Assembly: GCF_036345255.1 (NCBI RefSeq)
Contig: NZ_CP107783.1
Coordinates: 8,487,001 to 8,551,000, forward strand
Source: Streptomyces sp. NBC_00569
Lineage (GTDB): Bacteria; Actinomycetota; Actinomycetes; Streptomycetales; Streptomycetaceae
Length of the DNA stretch: 64,000 nt
Reading direction: 5' to 3'
Shown: one piece after another, positions 43,702 to 52,543 of the stretch
How the letters are laid out: each line of letters begins with the position of its first letter
Numbering within the stretch: position 1 is the first letter of the stretch
The notes under the pieces: generated by a model
Seen by the model: the letters and a program-made list of their open reading frames with translations, nothing else
Told to the model about the DNA's origin: nothing
Databases searched by the model: none
Translations under genes and position numbers: made by a program

Positions 43702-44283
43702 TCAGGGCGTGGCGGCCGGTACGTTGGCCAAGACCACGCAGACGGCCAAGGCGAAGTGCCCGGCAGCGGCCAGGCACTTCGCCGCCGCTGTGCCCGGGTC
43801 GGACTGCCACTGTGCTTCGTGGAGCAGTCCGGACAGCCGACCGAATCGGTTGCCTCGCCAAGGATCTGATCCACGGTGAACTCGCCTGTGCTCGCCCGTT
43901 CCTGTACCCACTTGACGGCCTGTGCCGGATCGTCCAGCAGCTCGGTGAGGAAGTCGGCACCGACATCTGCCAGCGCGCCGTCCGCCTGGGCCAAGATCCC
44001 TTCCGCCTCGGTTATGGCGCATCGCGCGGCGTCCTGAGCACGCGCCGCGTCCCCCCAGTACCGGCAGAGGCCGCCAAGCAGCCCGAGGTTCACGGGGACA
44101 TCAGTCTGTGTGGGCGGGGGCCTCGGCGACCGCCCGGTACACCTCCCCGGCGGCTTGTGCGCAGTCGCCGATCAGTTCGGTGAGAGTGGCGAGCAGCCAG
44201 GCGTGCCGACGACGGCGTGCGAGCGGCTCCGCGCAGTTCGGCGCGGCCACCCCGTCCATGCCTCGTTCGGGCAGCGGATCCAT
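43702..44283 (-). pseudogene. decayed gene of unknown family
   Basis: Three minus-strand pieces in different frames read in order: ATLTELIGDCAQAAGEVYRA (before a stop at 44101), then GLCRYWGDAARAQDAARCAI to EFTVDQILGEATDSVGC, then DPGTAAAKCLAAAGHFALAV. Each has coding character, and together they suggest a broken all-helical, cysteine-containing protein. I cannot name it. Confidence 0.35.
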
Positions 44284-44314
44284 GGTCAGTACCTCGTCGA
44301 TGCCGAGTGCGGCA

Positions 44315-44533
44315 CAGCGCCATGGCGACCTCGATCCCGAGGCGGACGCGCAGGGGATCAGTCACCTGCTCATGGCGGTCAAGCGGGGCATGGAAGCGCT
44401 GGCCTGGGCCGGGTCCGACACGGCCGCGCCGGAACGCGTCGCCGATCAAGCGTTCGCCGGGCTCCCGCTCACGGCACAGGCCTGGTCCCCGCAGGCGCCC
44501 CGCCCGGGTCCGGTCGTCTCTGGCGCTTCCTGA
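44315..44533 (+). pseudogene. duplicated 3' end of a tetR gene
   Basis: QRHGDLDPEADAQGISHLLM through the last codons matches residues 139-213 of the TetR at 40385 (QRHGDLDPEADAPEISQMLM), and the DNA at the left junction is identical over more than 20 bases. No DNA-binding half is present. It appears to be a truncated copy from an old duplication that also bracketed 41-44 kb. Confidence 0.75.
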
Positions 44534-44566
44534 GCGCCGCTTGCCCGAGGGCACTCCGCGGTGCGG

Positions 44567-45193
44567 TCAGCGTTCCGCGGCGAATGACTCGATGTAGGCC
44601 AGGGCTCCGTACAGCGCATCACGCAGGGGTGTGGACTCGCCGGCCGCCTGGTCCAGCAGCGCTCCGCCCTGGAACGCGGCGGCGAGCAGATGGGCGAGCG
44701 CGGCCGGGTCGGCCTCCGGCCGCAGTTCGCCGCGCTCGCGCATCTTGCCCAGGCCGCGCTTGAACAGCTCATGCCACCGCTCGAAGCCGTCGGCCACCAC
44801 GTCCTGGTGGGAGGACTCGGTCTTGACGACCTCAGCGGCCAAAGAGCCGAACGTGCAGCCGCCGCGCAACATGTCCTGCGAGGCGATGTAGGAGTCGGCC
44901 CACCGATGCAGGGCGGCGAAGCTGTCCAGCTCGCCCAGCTCGGGCGCCTGGTGGCGGACGACGATGCTGTCGGCCTGCCAGGCCAGCACCGCGCGCACCA
45001 GGGACTCCTTGGTGGGGAAGTGGCGCGTCAGCTGCGAGCCGCTGACCCCGGCGGCTTCGCGGATCTGCTCGTTGCTGGTGTTCTGCGCGCCATGTTCGTA
45101 GATCAGCTCCGCCGCCGCCCGGACGATGCGTTCGCGTGTGGCCAGGCCCTTGGCGGTCAGCTTCTGGCCCGGCGCTTCGCTGGTGGTGGTCAT
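44567..45193 (-). CDS. TetR-family regulator
   Basis: ATG 45193 gives 208 residues with a TetR helix-turn-helix (LIYEHGAQNTSNEQIREAAG then VSGSQLTRHFPTKESLVRAV) and a C-terminal domain with GGCTFGSLAAEV, seen in regulators of efflux or redox genes. Divergent from an MFS gene; two matching palindromic sites (45217-45230, 45267-45280) lie between them. It should repress the transporter and itself. Confidence 0.9.
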   Translation of the reverse strand: MTTTSEAPGQKLTAKGLATRERIVRAAAELIYEHGAQNTSNEQIREAAGVSGSQLTRHFPTKESLVRAVLAWQADSIVVRHQAPELGELDSFAALHRWADSYIASQDMLRGGCTFGSLAAEVVKTESSHQDVVADGFERWHELFKRGLGKMRERGELRPEADPAALAHLLAAAFQGGALLDQAAGESTPLRDALYGALAYIESFAAER

Positions 45194-45216
45194 GGTGACC
45201 ACCTTAGCGAAAAAAA

Positions 45217-45280
45217 GGGCTTGACAACCCATTCTGTGAGGTGTTCTCTGGAGGCAGGCAGAAAAAGGGTTGCCAAGCCC
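45217..45280. promoter_or_regulatory. twin TetR operator sites over an MFS promoter
   Basis: GGGCTTGACAACCC (45217-45230) and GGGTTGCCAAGCCC (45267-45280) are inverted copies of each other with one mismatch, 50 bp apart centre to centre. TTGACA inside the first could be a -35, with TTCTCT 17 bp later as -10. They lie between the TetR and MFS starts. Confidence 0.6.
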
Positions 45281-45301
45281 ATTCCTTCGAAGGCGGGCAG
45301 G

Positions 45302-46723
45302 ATGTCCACACAGACTTCACCGCAGGCGGTCTCGACGACACCACGCACCGGCCCGGCTCCGGCCGTCGCCGAGGCGGGTCACTCGCGCCGCTGGAGCATC
45401 ATGGCGGTGCTGGGTGCCGTCGCCTTCATGGCGCAGCTCGACTTCTTCGTCGTCAACGTCGCCCTCGACGGAATCGGGCAGTCCTTCCCCGGCACGAACG
45501 TCGCGAACGTGTCGTGGGTGCTGTCGGCCTACGCGATCGTCTTCGCCGCCGTGCTCGTGCCCGCGGGCCGGATCGCAGACCACCGGGGACGCAAGAAGAT
45601 GCTGCTGTCCGGAGTGGCACTCTTCACCCTCACCTCAGCCGTCGCGGCCGCCGCACCCAGTCTCGGCGTGCTGGTCGCGGCCCGGGCTGTCCAGGCCGTC
45701 GGCGCGGCGATGATCGTGCCGACCTCGCTCGGCCTGCTCTACCCGAGCTTCCCCAAGCGCCAGCACACCCTGGTCGTCGGCCTGTGGGCGGGCGTGGGCG
45801 CGATCGCGGCCTCGGCCGGCCCGCCCGTCGGCGGTCTGCTCGTCACCCTCGACTGGCGCTGGATCTTCCTGATCAACGTCCCCGTCGGCATCGCCACCCT
45901 CCTCGCCGGCGCGCTGCTCCTGCCCGAGGTGCGCCAGCCCAAGGGCGCCGCCGTGCCGGACCCGGCGTCCACCCTCGCACTGCTGCTGGCCGTGAGCCTG
46001 CTGGTGCTCGCCACCGTCCAGGGACCGGCGTGGGGCTGGACGGACATCCGCACCGTGGCCCTGTTCGGCGCAGCCGCCCTGGCCGCCGCCTCGACCATCG
46101 AGCGCACCCTGCGCGCCAAGGCACCGGTGATCGAGAAGCAGCTCTTCGTCGGCAGGCAGTTCACCGCCGCCACCGTGGCCCTGTTCCTGTTCTCCGCCGG
46201 CTTCGCCATCGTCCTGCTCAGCACCGCCCTGTTCATGCAGGAGGTCTGGCACTTCAGCCCACTGCGCGCAGGCGTCTCCATTGCACCGGCCCCCCTGGCC
46301 TCGATCGCCTTCGCCATGAACGCCGGCCCCATCCAGACCCGCTTCGGACGCACCGCCCCCGCCGTCACCGGCACGCTGGCCATGGCACTGGCCGCCGGCT
46401 ACTGGCTCGCGACCGTGCACACCACCCCCGACTACTGGGGCGCCATGTTCCCGGGCCTGATTCTGGTCGGCCTAGCCGGCGGGCTCGCCTGGGCACCGCT
46501 GTTCGCCGCCGCAGGCACCCTCGCACCCGAACGCGCCACCACCGGCAGCGCCGTACTCAACATGAGCCGACAGATCGGCAGCGCCGTCGGCGTGGCCGTG
46601 CTCGTCGCCCTCACGCCTCACGCCACGCTCATCGGATTCGACCACGCCTGGTCGGTCCAGGCCGGAGCCGGCTTGGCCGCCGGTATCGCCCTGCTCGCCC
46701 TCCACTCCCGCCGCATGCCCTGA
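45302..46723 (+). CDS. DHA2-type MFS drug efflux transporter
   Basis: ATG 45302 gives 473 residues and about 14 helices, beginning SIMAVLGAVAFMAQLDFFVV, with motif A RIADHRGRKKMLL and motif C GVGAIAASAGPPVGGLLVTL. EmrB/QacA-type proton-driven exporter. It is divergent from and probably repressed by the TetR at 44567. It is the third such transporter in 10 kb. The substrate is unknown. Confidence 0.9.
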   Translation: MSTQTSPQAVSTTPRTGPAPAVAEAGHSRRWSIMAVLGAVAFMAQLDFFVVNVALDGIGQSFPGTNVANVSWVLSAYAIVFAAVLVPAGRIADHRGRKKMLLSGVALFTLTSAVAAAAPSLGVLVAARAVQAVGAAMIVPTSLGLLYPSFPKRQHTLVVGLWAGVGAIAASAGPPVGGLLVTLDWRWIFLINVPVGIATLLAGALLLPEVRQPKGAAVPDPASTLALLLAVSLLVLATVQGPAWGWTDIRTVALFGAAALAAASTIERTLRAKAPVIEKQLFVGRQFTAATVALFLFSAGFAIVLLSTALFMQEVWHFSPLRAGVSIAPAPLASIAFAMNAGPIQTRFGRTAPAVTGTLAMALAAGYWLATVHTTPDYWGAMFPGLILVGLAGGLAWAPLFAAAGTLAPERATTGSAVLNMSRQIGSAVGVAVLVALTPHATLIGFDHAWSVQAGAGLAAGIALLALHSRRMP

Positions 46724-47173
46724 CAGCACGGCCTCCCAACCGCTCGAGAGCGAACGCTATTGCCCATGGAGCGCCTCCCCGAGCGCCTCCTCTCGGCCTT
46801 ACGCGGCCGGGGTTCACCGAGTTGGGTCACTATGCAGTCGGCGCACAACTGCATGCGGCCATCGGAGTGAAAGAGGGCTTGGTGCAGGCCGGAGAGCCGG
46901 GGCGCCCGATTTGGGGGGGCGGGATGTGGCGGCCGGCTGGCTGTATTCGCGTGTACCCGGGTCGGCGAGAAAGGCTGAGCTCCCGACACTCCGAGCCCCA
47001 TTGGTCGAAGTCCGCCGGGGCATCCTGGGCCGACCTGAGCAGCCTTCCTGACGCGGTGCATCTCCCGCGCGGGGGGTCGTTGGCGCCGCAAACGCCCTCG
47101 CTTACGCCTTGCTGTGAAGCAAACCGAGATTTTTCTGCCATATCGGGAAGACTCTGGAGCCCCTGATAGTTCT
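46724..47173. other. intergenic, no gene seen
   Basis: Several overlapping frames are open because of base composition, but none has a family motif or ribosome site. The right end turns AT-rich (47140-47210) toward the palindromic operator. Confidence 0.45.
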
Positions 47174-47201
47174 AAAACAAGTAGTAACAACTACATGTTT
47201 T
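47174..47201. promoter_or_regulatory. long AT-rich palindrome (operator)
   Basis: AAAACA-A-GTAGT-AACA-ACTAC-A-TGTTTT is symmetric except for one position. GTAnnnnnnTAC-type cores like GTAGTAACAACTAC are typical of HxlR/MarR-like operators. It stands 54 bp before the gene pair that includes an HxlR regulator, which probably binds it. Confidence 0.6.
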
Positions 47202-47254
47202 CAAAGTGGGCGACAGTTCCAGGCGTGTGAGCGCGACGAGGAAGGAGGAGGTCC

Positions 47255-47557
47255 ATGAGCGACAATAAGTGGATGGTTGGATTCCGCCGCCGCTCTGGGG
47301 TCGGAGTGATCATTGAGCACTTCTATCTGGTGGACGGCGTATCAGACAGTGCCGAAGCACGCCGCGCTGCCGCCCGGATGGCCGAGTTCGAGTCGGAGCC
47401 TGCGGGCCGACGTGGCGGCGAACTCGACGTCCAGCGGGTGCAAGTGCAGCGAGTCATCAGTGGCCTGCTGGGTCATGTCAGCCTGTCCGCTCCGGTAGCC
47501 GACCGGATGGCAATGCCCTCCGCATGCTCGGTGATGTCGCCGGCCGGGGTGGCATGA
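47255..47557 (+). CDS. small hypothetical protein coupled to hxlR
   Basis: A strong GAAGGAGGAGG ribosome site precedes ATG 47255. The 100 residues start MSDNKWMVGFRRRSGVGVII, have a central VSDSAEARRAAARMAEFESE helix and end overlapping the HxlR start (ATGATGA). Not recognised. Coupling suggests a role with the regulator. Confidence 0.6.
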   Translation: MSDNKWMVGFRRRSGVGVIIEHFYLVDGVSDSAEARRAAARMAEFESEPAGRRGGELDVQRVQVQRVISGLLGHVSLSAPVADRMAMPSACSVMSPAGVA

Positions 47558-48222
47558 TGAGCCGCTCCTACGAACAGACCTGTTTCATCGCCCGCTCGCT
47601 TGACGTGCTGGGTGAGAGATGGACGCTGCTGATCGTGCGGGAGCTGGCCCTGGGCCCTCGCCGCTACGGGGATCTCCTATCGGCCCTGCCGGGCATGGGA
47701 ACCAGCCTTTTGGCCGCACGTCTCAAGCACCTCGAGCAGCATGACGTGCTGCGTCGCACCACGCTGCCGGGTCCGGGCCGCGTAGCCGCCTATGAAATGA
47801 CTGGCCGGGGCGAAGCGTTGATGCCGGTCCTCGCTGGCCTCGCCGAGTGGGGCGCAGGTCGGGGAGACCCGCCGCCCAGCTACACCGATCGCGCCGCCTG
47901 GTCCGTGGTGGCGATGCGCCTCACGGCTACAGGAGAGGCGGCGCGCTTCGACACGCTCACGGAGTTGGTGGTCGGCGAGGAGATGCTGTGGCTGCAGGGC
48001 GACGGCGAGCGGGTACGGGTGGAGACCGGCCCGGCGCCGCTGAAGCCCGGTCTGCGCTTGATCTGCGACAAGGAAACGTTCTACGCCCTCGCGAAGGGGC
48101 AGGTCGCCGTCGATGACGCGGTGGCCTCGGGGCGACTCGTCGTGCACGGCGAGCCAGACGCCGCCCGGCTGTTCTTCGAACTGTTCCGCCTGCCCGATGG
48201 GCATGGCACGACCCCTCACTGA
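47557..48222 (+). CDS. HxlR-family regulator with C-terminal sterol-carrier-like domain
   Basis: The 221 residues (ATG 47554 adds one) begin with the HxlR winged helix: CFIARSLDVLGERWTLLIVR, RRYGDLLSALPGMGTSLLAA, LKHLEQHDVLRR. The C-terminal 110 residues (EEMLWLQGDGERVRVETGP and FYALAKGQVAVDDAVASGRL) resemble an SCP2-like ligand domain seen in some actinobacterial HxlR proteins. It probably senses a redox or electrophile signal and controls the operon through the palindrome at 47174. Confidence 0.85.
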   Translation: MSRSYEQTCFIARSLDVLGERWTLLIVRELALGPRRYGDLLSALPGMGTSLLAARLKHLEQHDVLRRTTLPGPGRVAAYEMTGRGEALMPVLAGLAEWGAGRGDPPPSYTDRAAWSVVAMRLTATGEAARFDTLTELVVGEEMLWLQGDGERVRVETGPAPLKPGLRLICDKETFYALAKGQVAVDDAVASGRLVVHGEPDAARLFFELFRLPDGHGTTPH

Positions 48223-48289
48223 GTGCGGCGCCCACTCAAAGGACTCAACCCCCATACACCGGTACTTCTCCAGAAACGGAAACATCATC

Positions 48290-49165
48290 ATGGAACGCAA
48301 CCTCCTCGTGATCGGGTCCACCGGCAAGACCGGCGGCCAGACCACCGAACTCCTGCTCCAGCGCGGGCACCGCGTCCGCGCACTCGTCCGCGGTCACGAC
48401 GGGCGCGCCGAGCGGCTCGCCGCCCTCGGGGCGGACGTCGTGGAAGGCGACGTCCTCGACCTGGACTCCCTGGCCCAGGTGACCAAGGGGATCGACGCCC
48501 TGTACTTCACCTATCCGATCCGCCCCGGCCTGATGGACGCCACCGCGAACGTGGCCCAGGCGGCGGAGGAGAACGGGGTCCAGGCGATCGTGAACATGTC
48601 GCAGGTCTCCGCCCGCCGCAACACCGCCAGCAACGCGGCACGCCAGCACTGGGTCGCCGAACGCGTCCTGGACCGCTCCCCGGTCCCCGTCACCCACATC
48701 CGCCCGACCTTCTTCGCCCAGTGGCTGATCGACACCTGGGCCGACGGAACCGGCGAACTGCGCCTGCCGTTCGCCGACGGACGCCACGCCCCCATCGCGG
48801 AAAGCGACCAGGCGAAGGTGATCGCCGCCGTCCTGGAAGACCCCGCCCCGCACGCCGGCCAGATCTACCGGCTGTACGGAGCCGAGGAGCTCAACCACTA
48901 CGAGATCGCCGAGAAGATGTCGCGGGCGCTGGACCGTGAAGTCACCTACGTGCCCATCGAACTCGACGAATTCGCCGCCATCCTGCGCGGGCGCGGCGCA
49001 CCGGACCACCTGATCCAGCACCTGCTCGCCGTGGCCGTCGACTACCGCAACGGCGTCTTCGCCGGCACCAACGACCTGGTGAAGACGATCGGCGGCAGCG
49101 ACCCCCTCGACGTCGAGGGCTTCATCGCCCAGAACCGTGCGGCCTTCGATCTGCCCACTGCCTGA
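48290..49165 (+). CDS. NmrA/NAD(P)H-binding protein
   Basis: ATG 48290 gives 291 residues with the Rossmann glycine motif VIGSTGKTGGQT (7-18) and an NmrA-like continuation (LGADVVEGDVLDLDSLAQ, YFTYPIRPGLMDATANVAQA). No YxxxK catalytic pair is obvious, so it may be a redox sensor or an atypical reductase. It follows hxlR by 67 bp and precedes an SDR gene, a common HxlR-controlled set. Confidence 0.85.
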   Translation: MERNLLVIGSTGKTGGQTTELLLQRGHRVRALVRGHDGRAERLAALGADVVEGDVLDLDSLAQVTKGIDALYFTYPIRPGLMDATANVAQAAEENGVQAIVNMSQVSARRNTASNAARQHWVAERVLDRSPVPVTHIRPTFFAQWLIDTWADGTGELRLPFADGRHAPIAESDQAKVIAAVLEDPAPHAGQIYRLYGAEELNHYEIAEKMSRALDREVTYVPIELDEFAAILRGRGAPDHLIQHLLAVAVDYRNGVFAGTNDLVKTIGGSDPLDVEGFIAQNRAAFDLPTA

Positions 49166-49181
49166 ACACCGGAGCAAAACA

Positions 49182-50012
49182 ATGAGCGTTTGGTTCATCA
49201 CTGGATCGTCCCGGGGCTTCGGCCTGGAAATCACCCGTGCCGCCCTCGCCGCCGGCCACCAGGTGATCGCCACCGCGCGGAAGGCCGAAACCATCCGCGA
49301 GCAGCTTCCCGACACCGGCGACGCGCTGCTCACCGCGCCGCTGGACGTGACCGACCCGCAGAGCATCCAGGCGGCCGTAGACGCAGCGGTCGAGCGGTTC
49401 GGCCGGATCGACGTCCTGGTCAACAACGCCGGCACCGGACTGCTCGCCGCCGTCGAGGAATCCGACGACGCCGCGGTCCGCGCGGTGTACGAGACCAACG
49501 TGTTCGGACCGCTCGCCGTTCAGCGCGCCGTACTGCCGGTGCTGCGGCGCCAGCGCTCCGGCCACGTGATCAACATCAGCTCCATCGTGGGCTTCGCCAC
49601 CGCGCCGGGCTGGGGCATCTACGCCTCCACGAAGTTCGCCGTCGAAGGCTTCACCGAGACCCTCCACACCGAACTCGCCCCCCTGGGCATCCACGTCACG
49701 CTCGTGGAACCGGGCTTCTTCCGCACCGATTTCCTCGACCCCACCAGCCTGCACACCGGCCCCGACACCATCGACGACTACGCGCCCACCGTCGGCGCGA
49801 TGCGTGCAGCCGCCGCGAGCCTGAATCACGCCCAGCCCGGCGACCCGGTCAAGGCCGCGGGCGCCATCGTCGAGATGGCCGCCGCCTCCGAGCCGCCCCT
49901 GCGCCTGCCACTCGGAGCCGACACCCTGCAAGCCTTCGACGCCAAGCTGGACACCTTCCGCAAGGAGATGGACGCCTGGCGGCACGTCGCCCACTCCACC
50001 GATCACGATTAG
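49182..50012 (+). CDS. short-chain dehydrogenase/reductase
   Basis: ATG 49182 gives 276 residues of classical SDR type: TGSSRGFG (cofactor loop), NNAG, catalytic Ser in INISSIVG and YASTK (Tyr-x3-Lys). The loop after the first strand (ATARKAE) favours NADP(H). The substrate is unknown. It is 16 bp after the NmrA-like gene and probably in the same operon. Confidence 0.9.
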   Translation: MSVWFITGSSRGFGLEITRAALAAGHQVIATARKAETIREQLPDTGDALLTAPLDVTDPQSIQAAVDAAVERFGRIDVLVNNAGTGLLAAVEESDDAAVRAVYETNVFGPLAVQRAVLPVLRRQRSGHVINISSIVGFATAPGWGIYASTKFAVEGFTETLHTELAPLGIHVTLVEPGFFRTDFLDPTSLHTGPDTIDDYAPTVGAMRAAAASLNHAQPGDPVKAAGAIVEMAAASEPPLRLPLGADTLQAFDAKLDTFRKEMDAWRHVAHSTDHD

Positions 50013-50110
50013 GACAACACCGCCGCATCCGCCTTCTCCGGCACCACGGCCCGAAGCCCTGCAGAAGCTTCGGTCGCGCCTTGACCACCCATGACCTGAA
50101 GGACGTTCCC

Positions 50111-50974
50111 GTGACCGCACCACAGCCGTCCGCTGTAGCACGCCATTACCGGCAAGGCGATCTGCGCCGGAAGATCGACGAAGCGCTCGACCGCCTCTAC
50201 CCGGGGCATACCGCCCTCACCACCGACGACCTTCATGGCGTGGACGAGTTCCACACCGGCGGCCATGCGGCGACGCGAGAGCTGGCTGAACACCTGGAGC
50301 TGAGAGCGGGCCTGCGCGTCCTTGACGTGGGAAGCGGCCTGGGTGGCCCGGCCCGCCATCTGGCCCAGCACGCAGGCGCGGACGTCACCGGCGTGGACCT
50401 CACCGAGGAGTACGTCGACGTCGCCCGCTGGCTCACCGACCGTGTGGGCCTCACGGGCCGGGCCCGGTTCCAGCAGGGTGACGTGACCGCACTGCCCTTT
50501 CCCCGGGCGAGCTTCGACCGGGCCTGGATGCTGCACGTGGGCATGAACATCGAGGACAAAGCCCGCCTGTTCACTGAGATCAGCCGCGTCCTGACCGACG
50601 AGGGCCTCTTCATCGTGTACGACGTCATGCTCCTCGGCAATCCCGCCCTCGTCCGTTACCCACTGCCGTGGGCCTCGGAGCCCGAACACAGCTTCCTGGC
50701 CCACCCCCAGGAATACCGGTCGCGGCTGCGCAAGGCCGGCTTCGACATCGTCGCCGAGCACGATCACCGCTTGCAAGCAGTCCAGTCGCTTCGTGACGCG
50801 GGCGGTGCGCACCACCGAACCAGAACGCCGCATAACCCTGCAGGCGGGGACACTCCTCCGGCCCCGATCAGCGTGGCGATGGGCAGTGACGCATCGACCA
50901 AGGTCGCAAAGGTACTCCAGAACATCGAGGAAGGTCTCCTTGCTCCGACCGAGATGATCTGCCGTCGCCGCTGA
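50111..50974 (+). CDS. SAM-dependent methyltransferase
   Basis: GTG 50111 follows AAGGA and gives 287 residues. Motif I is VLDVGSGLGGPARHLA, followed by an acidic GVDLTEEY and QQGDVTALPFPRASFDRAWM. This is the Ubi/Gcs type fold of small-molecule methyltransferases acting on C, N or O. The end (SVAMGSDASTKVAKVLQNIE) is typical of that group. It is the last gene of the HxlR-NmrA-SDR run, 98 bp after the SDR. Confidence 0.85.
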   Translation: MTAPQPSAVARHYRQGDLRRKIDEALDRLYPGHTALTTDDLHGVDEFHTGGHAATRELAEHLELRAGLRVLDVGSGLGGPARHLAQHAGADVTGVDLTEEYVDVARWLTDRVGLTGRARFQQGDVTALPFPRASFDRAWMLHVGMNIEDKARLFTEISRVLTDEGLFIVYDVMLLGNPALVRYPLPWASEPEHSFLAHPQEYRSRLRKAGFDIVAEHDHRLQAVQSLRDAGGAHHRTRTPHNPAGGDTPPAPISVAMGSDASTKVAKVLQNIEEGLLAPTEMICRRR

Positions 50975-50976
50975 TT

Positions 50977-51195
50977 TCACGGAGACTGCACCTGGGGTGA
51001 AGACGCGAGCCAGACCGAGAAGTACCGGCTCAGCGCCATGTCGTACCCGCCCGCCGGACTGATCAGGAACGGCTGCCCCTCAGGTATACCCCGGTCGTCC
51101 AACCCCTCATTGAGACCGGCGAACAGGGCGCTGAACTCCCGTAAGAACGGGGTTTCTTCGCGCGGCCACGCCTGGTCTCGGCGAGTGAAGTGCAC
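50977..51195 (-). pseudogene. tyrosine integrase, N-terminal remnant
   Basis: The 72 residues include TPFLREFSALFAGLNEGLDD and YDMALSRYFSVWLASSP, the beginning of a Streptomyces site-specific recombinase as I recall it, just where the core-binding domain should start. It ends abruptly at 50977 with no catalytic domain. A matching C-terminal scrap lies on the other strand at 51299. Confidence 0.45.
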
Positions 51196-51298
51196 CCGCC
51201 AACCCGTGATCGAGATGACGGTGGACGATAACCCGTGGACAGCTCAACAGCGCATAAATCAAGCCCGACGGACGTAAGCCGCCCGGTGCCGCTCACCA

Positions 51299-51454
51299 CA
51301 GGCCCTGCGCGAGGACCGCATCCTCCAGGAGATCTTCGCGACCGGCGGCGACGTCCGCCGCATCTGCGACTTCTTCGGCATCGGAATCGACGCGGCCCTG
51401 CGCTACACCCTGGTCCTCACACAGGCCGACCCCGCAGGCCACTCCGAGCAGTAG
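51299..51454 (+). pseudogene. integrase-like C-terminal remnant
   Basis: ALREDRILQEIFATGGDVRR and FFGIGIDAALRYTLVL, then stop at 51454, look like the last 50 residues of a plasmid or transposon recombinase. Nothing upstream in frame completes it. With the opposite-strand piece at 50977 it marks an old recombination junction. Confidence 0.45.
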
Positions 51455-51600
51455 CCGACTGGCTCGGTACACAAGCGTGGGCAGCAGTTGTTCGTCCTCT
51501 CGCCAGGCGGTTGGATCAAGCAGGGGTCGCTGTTCGCGAGAGCGGGAGGCACCCACGCTTCCGGGCGTGCTCCGGGAGCGGCTGTCTCTGAGGGGTTGTA

Positions 51601-52385
51601 GTGCACTGGTCGACGGGCCTGCTCGGATTCGTGGCCGGGCTGCTGATATCGGTGGTCACGGCGCCTGTGGGCGTCTCCGGCGCCGTCTTCCTGCTGCCCG
51701 TACAGGTCAGCATTCTGGGCGTGCCGAGCCCGGCGGTGACACCGACCAACCTTCTCTACAACGTCGTCGCCGGTCCCGGTGCTCTGTTGCGTCACCATCG
51801 GACGGGGAGCTTGCGAGGGCGGCTCACGCGCCTGTTGATCGCGGGCACCGTGCCCGCCGTGGTCATCGGCGCGGTGATTCGGGTATTCGCCGTTCCCGGC
51901 CCGCGCGTCTTTCGACTCCTCGTGGCCGCCTTGCTGCTGCCCCTTGGGATCTGGTTGCTGGCACGGACGCTGCGTCCGGCGGATGTCCGCCCGCGCCCCG
52001 GCCGCCGTCGCCCCGCGCCACGACGGCGCTGGCCCTGACCGTCGGGGTGGTCGGCGGCGTCTACGGCATCGGGGGCGGCTCCTTGCTCGGCCCGATCCTC
52101 GTCGGCCGGGGAGTGCCGGTTGCCACCGTGGCACCCGCCGCTCTGGCCTCCACCTTCATCACCTCGATCATCGGGTCGTCCACCTACGCACTGCTCTCCC
52201 TCGCCGTGACCGGTGACGTCGCCCCCGACTGGCTCCTCGGCCTGTCGTGTGGAGCCGGCGGACTGGTCGGCGGGTACCTCGGTGCCCGGCTCCAGCCGCA
52301 TCTGCCCGAGGCCGGTCTCCGGCTCTTGCTCGGCGCTCTCGCCGCAGGCATCGGCGCCCTCTACACGGTCCAGACCATGAGCTGA
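51601..52385 (+). pseudogene. TauE/SafE-family permease with frameshift
   Basis: GTG 51601 starts a membrane protein: LGFVAGLLISVVTAPVGVSG, VTPTNLLYNVVAGPGALLRH, and further helices. Near 52010 the frame is lost, and the second half (VGVVGGVYGIGGGSLLGPIL to LSCGAGGLVGGYLGARLQPH) continues in another frame. The two halves together are the normal TauE/SafE sulfite/anion exporter length of about 260 residues. One indel would restore it. Confidence 0.78.
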
Positions 52386-52543
52386 CATCCAGGTCTCAAC
52401 TTCCGGCTGTGGACTGCTGTCGCAACGGGCGACCATCTCGGACCTACCTCGACTGGTAGGTGCCTCCCGGACCCGAGTCGAAGTGGTGTCGGGCCCGACG
52501 CACGATGCCAGCCGCCCGGAACTCAGGACCTCACCTACACTCA

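Noticed and set aside
44690..45301. Long plus-strand open frame upstream of the MFS gene that could be read as an extended protein
   Set aside because: It is the antisense of the TetR gene, held open by GC-rich third positions; the MFS motif pattern starts at ATG 45302.
45241..47166. Arg/Pro-rich 600-residue frame overlapping the MFS gene
   Set aside because: Composition typical of a shifted frame of a high-GC gene; no domain and no ribosome site.
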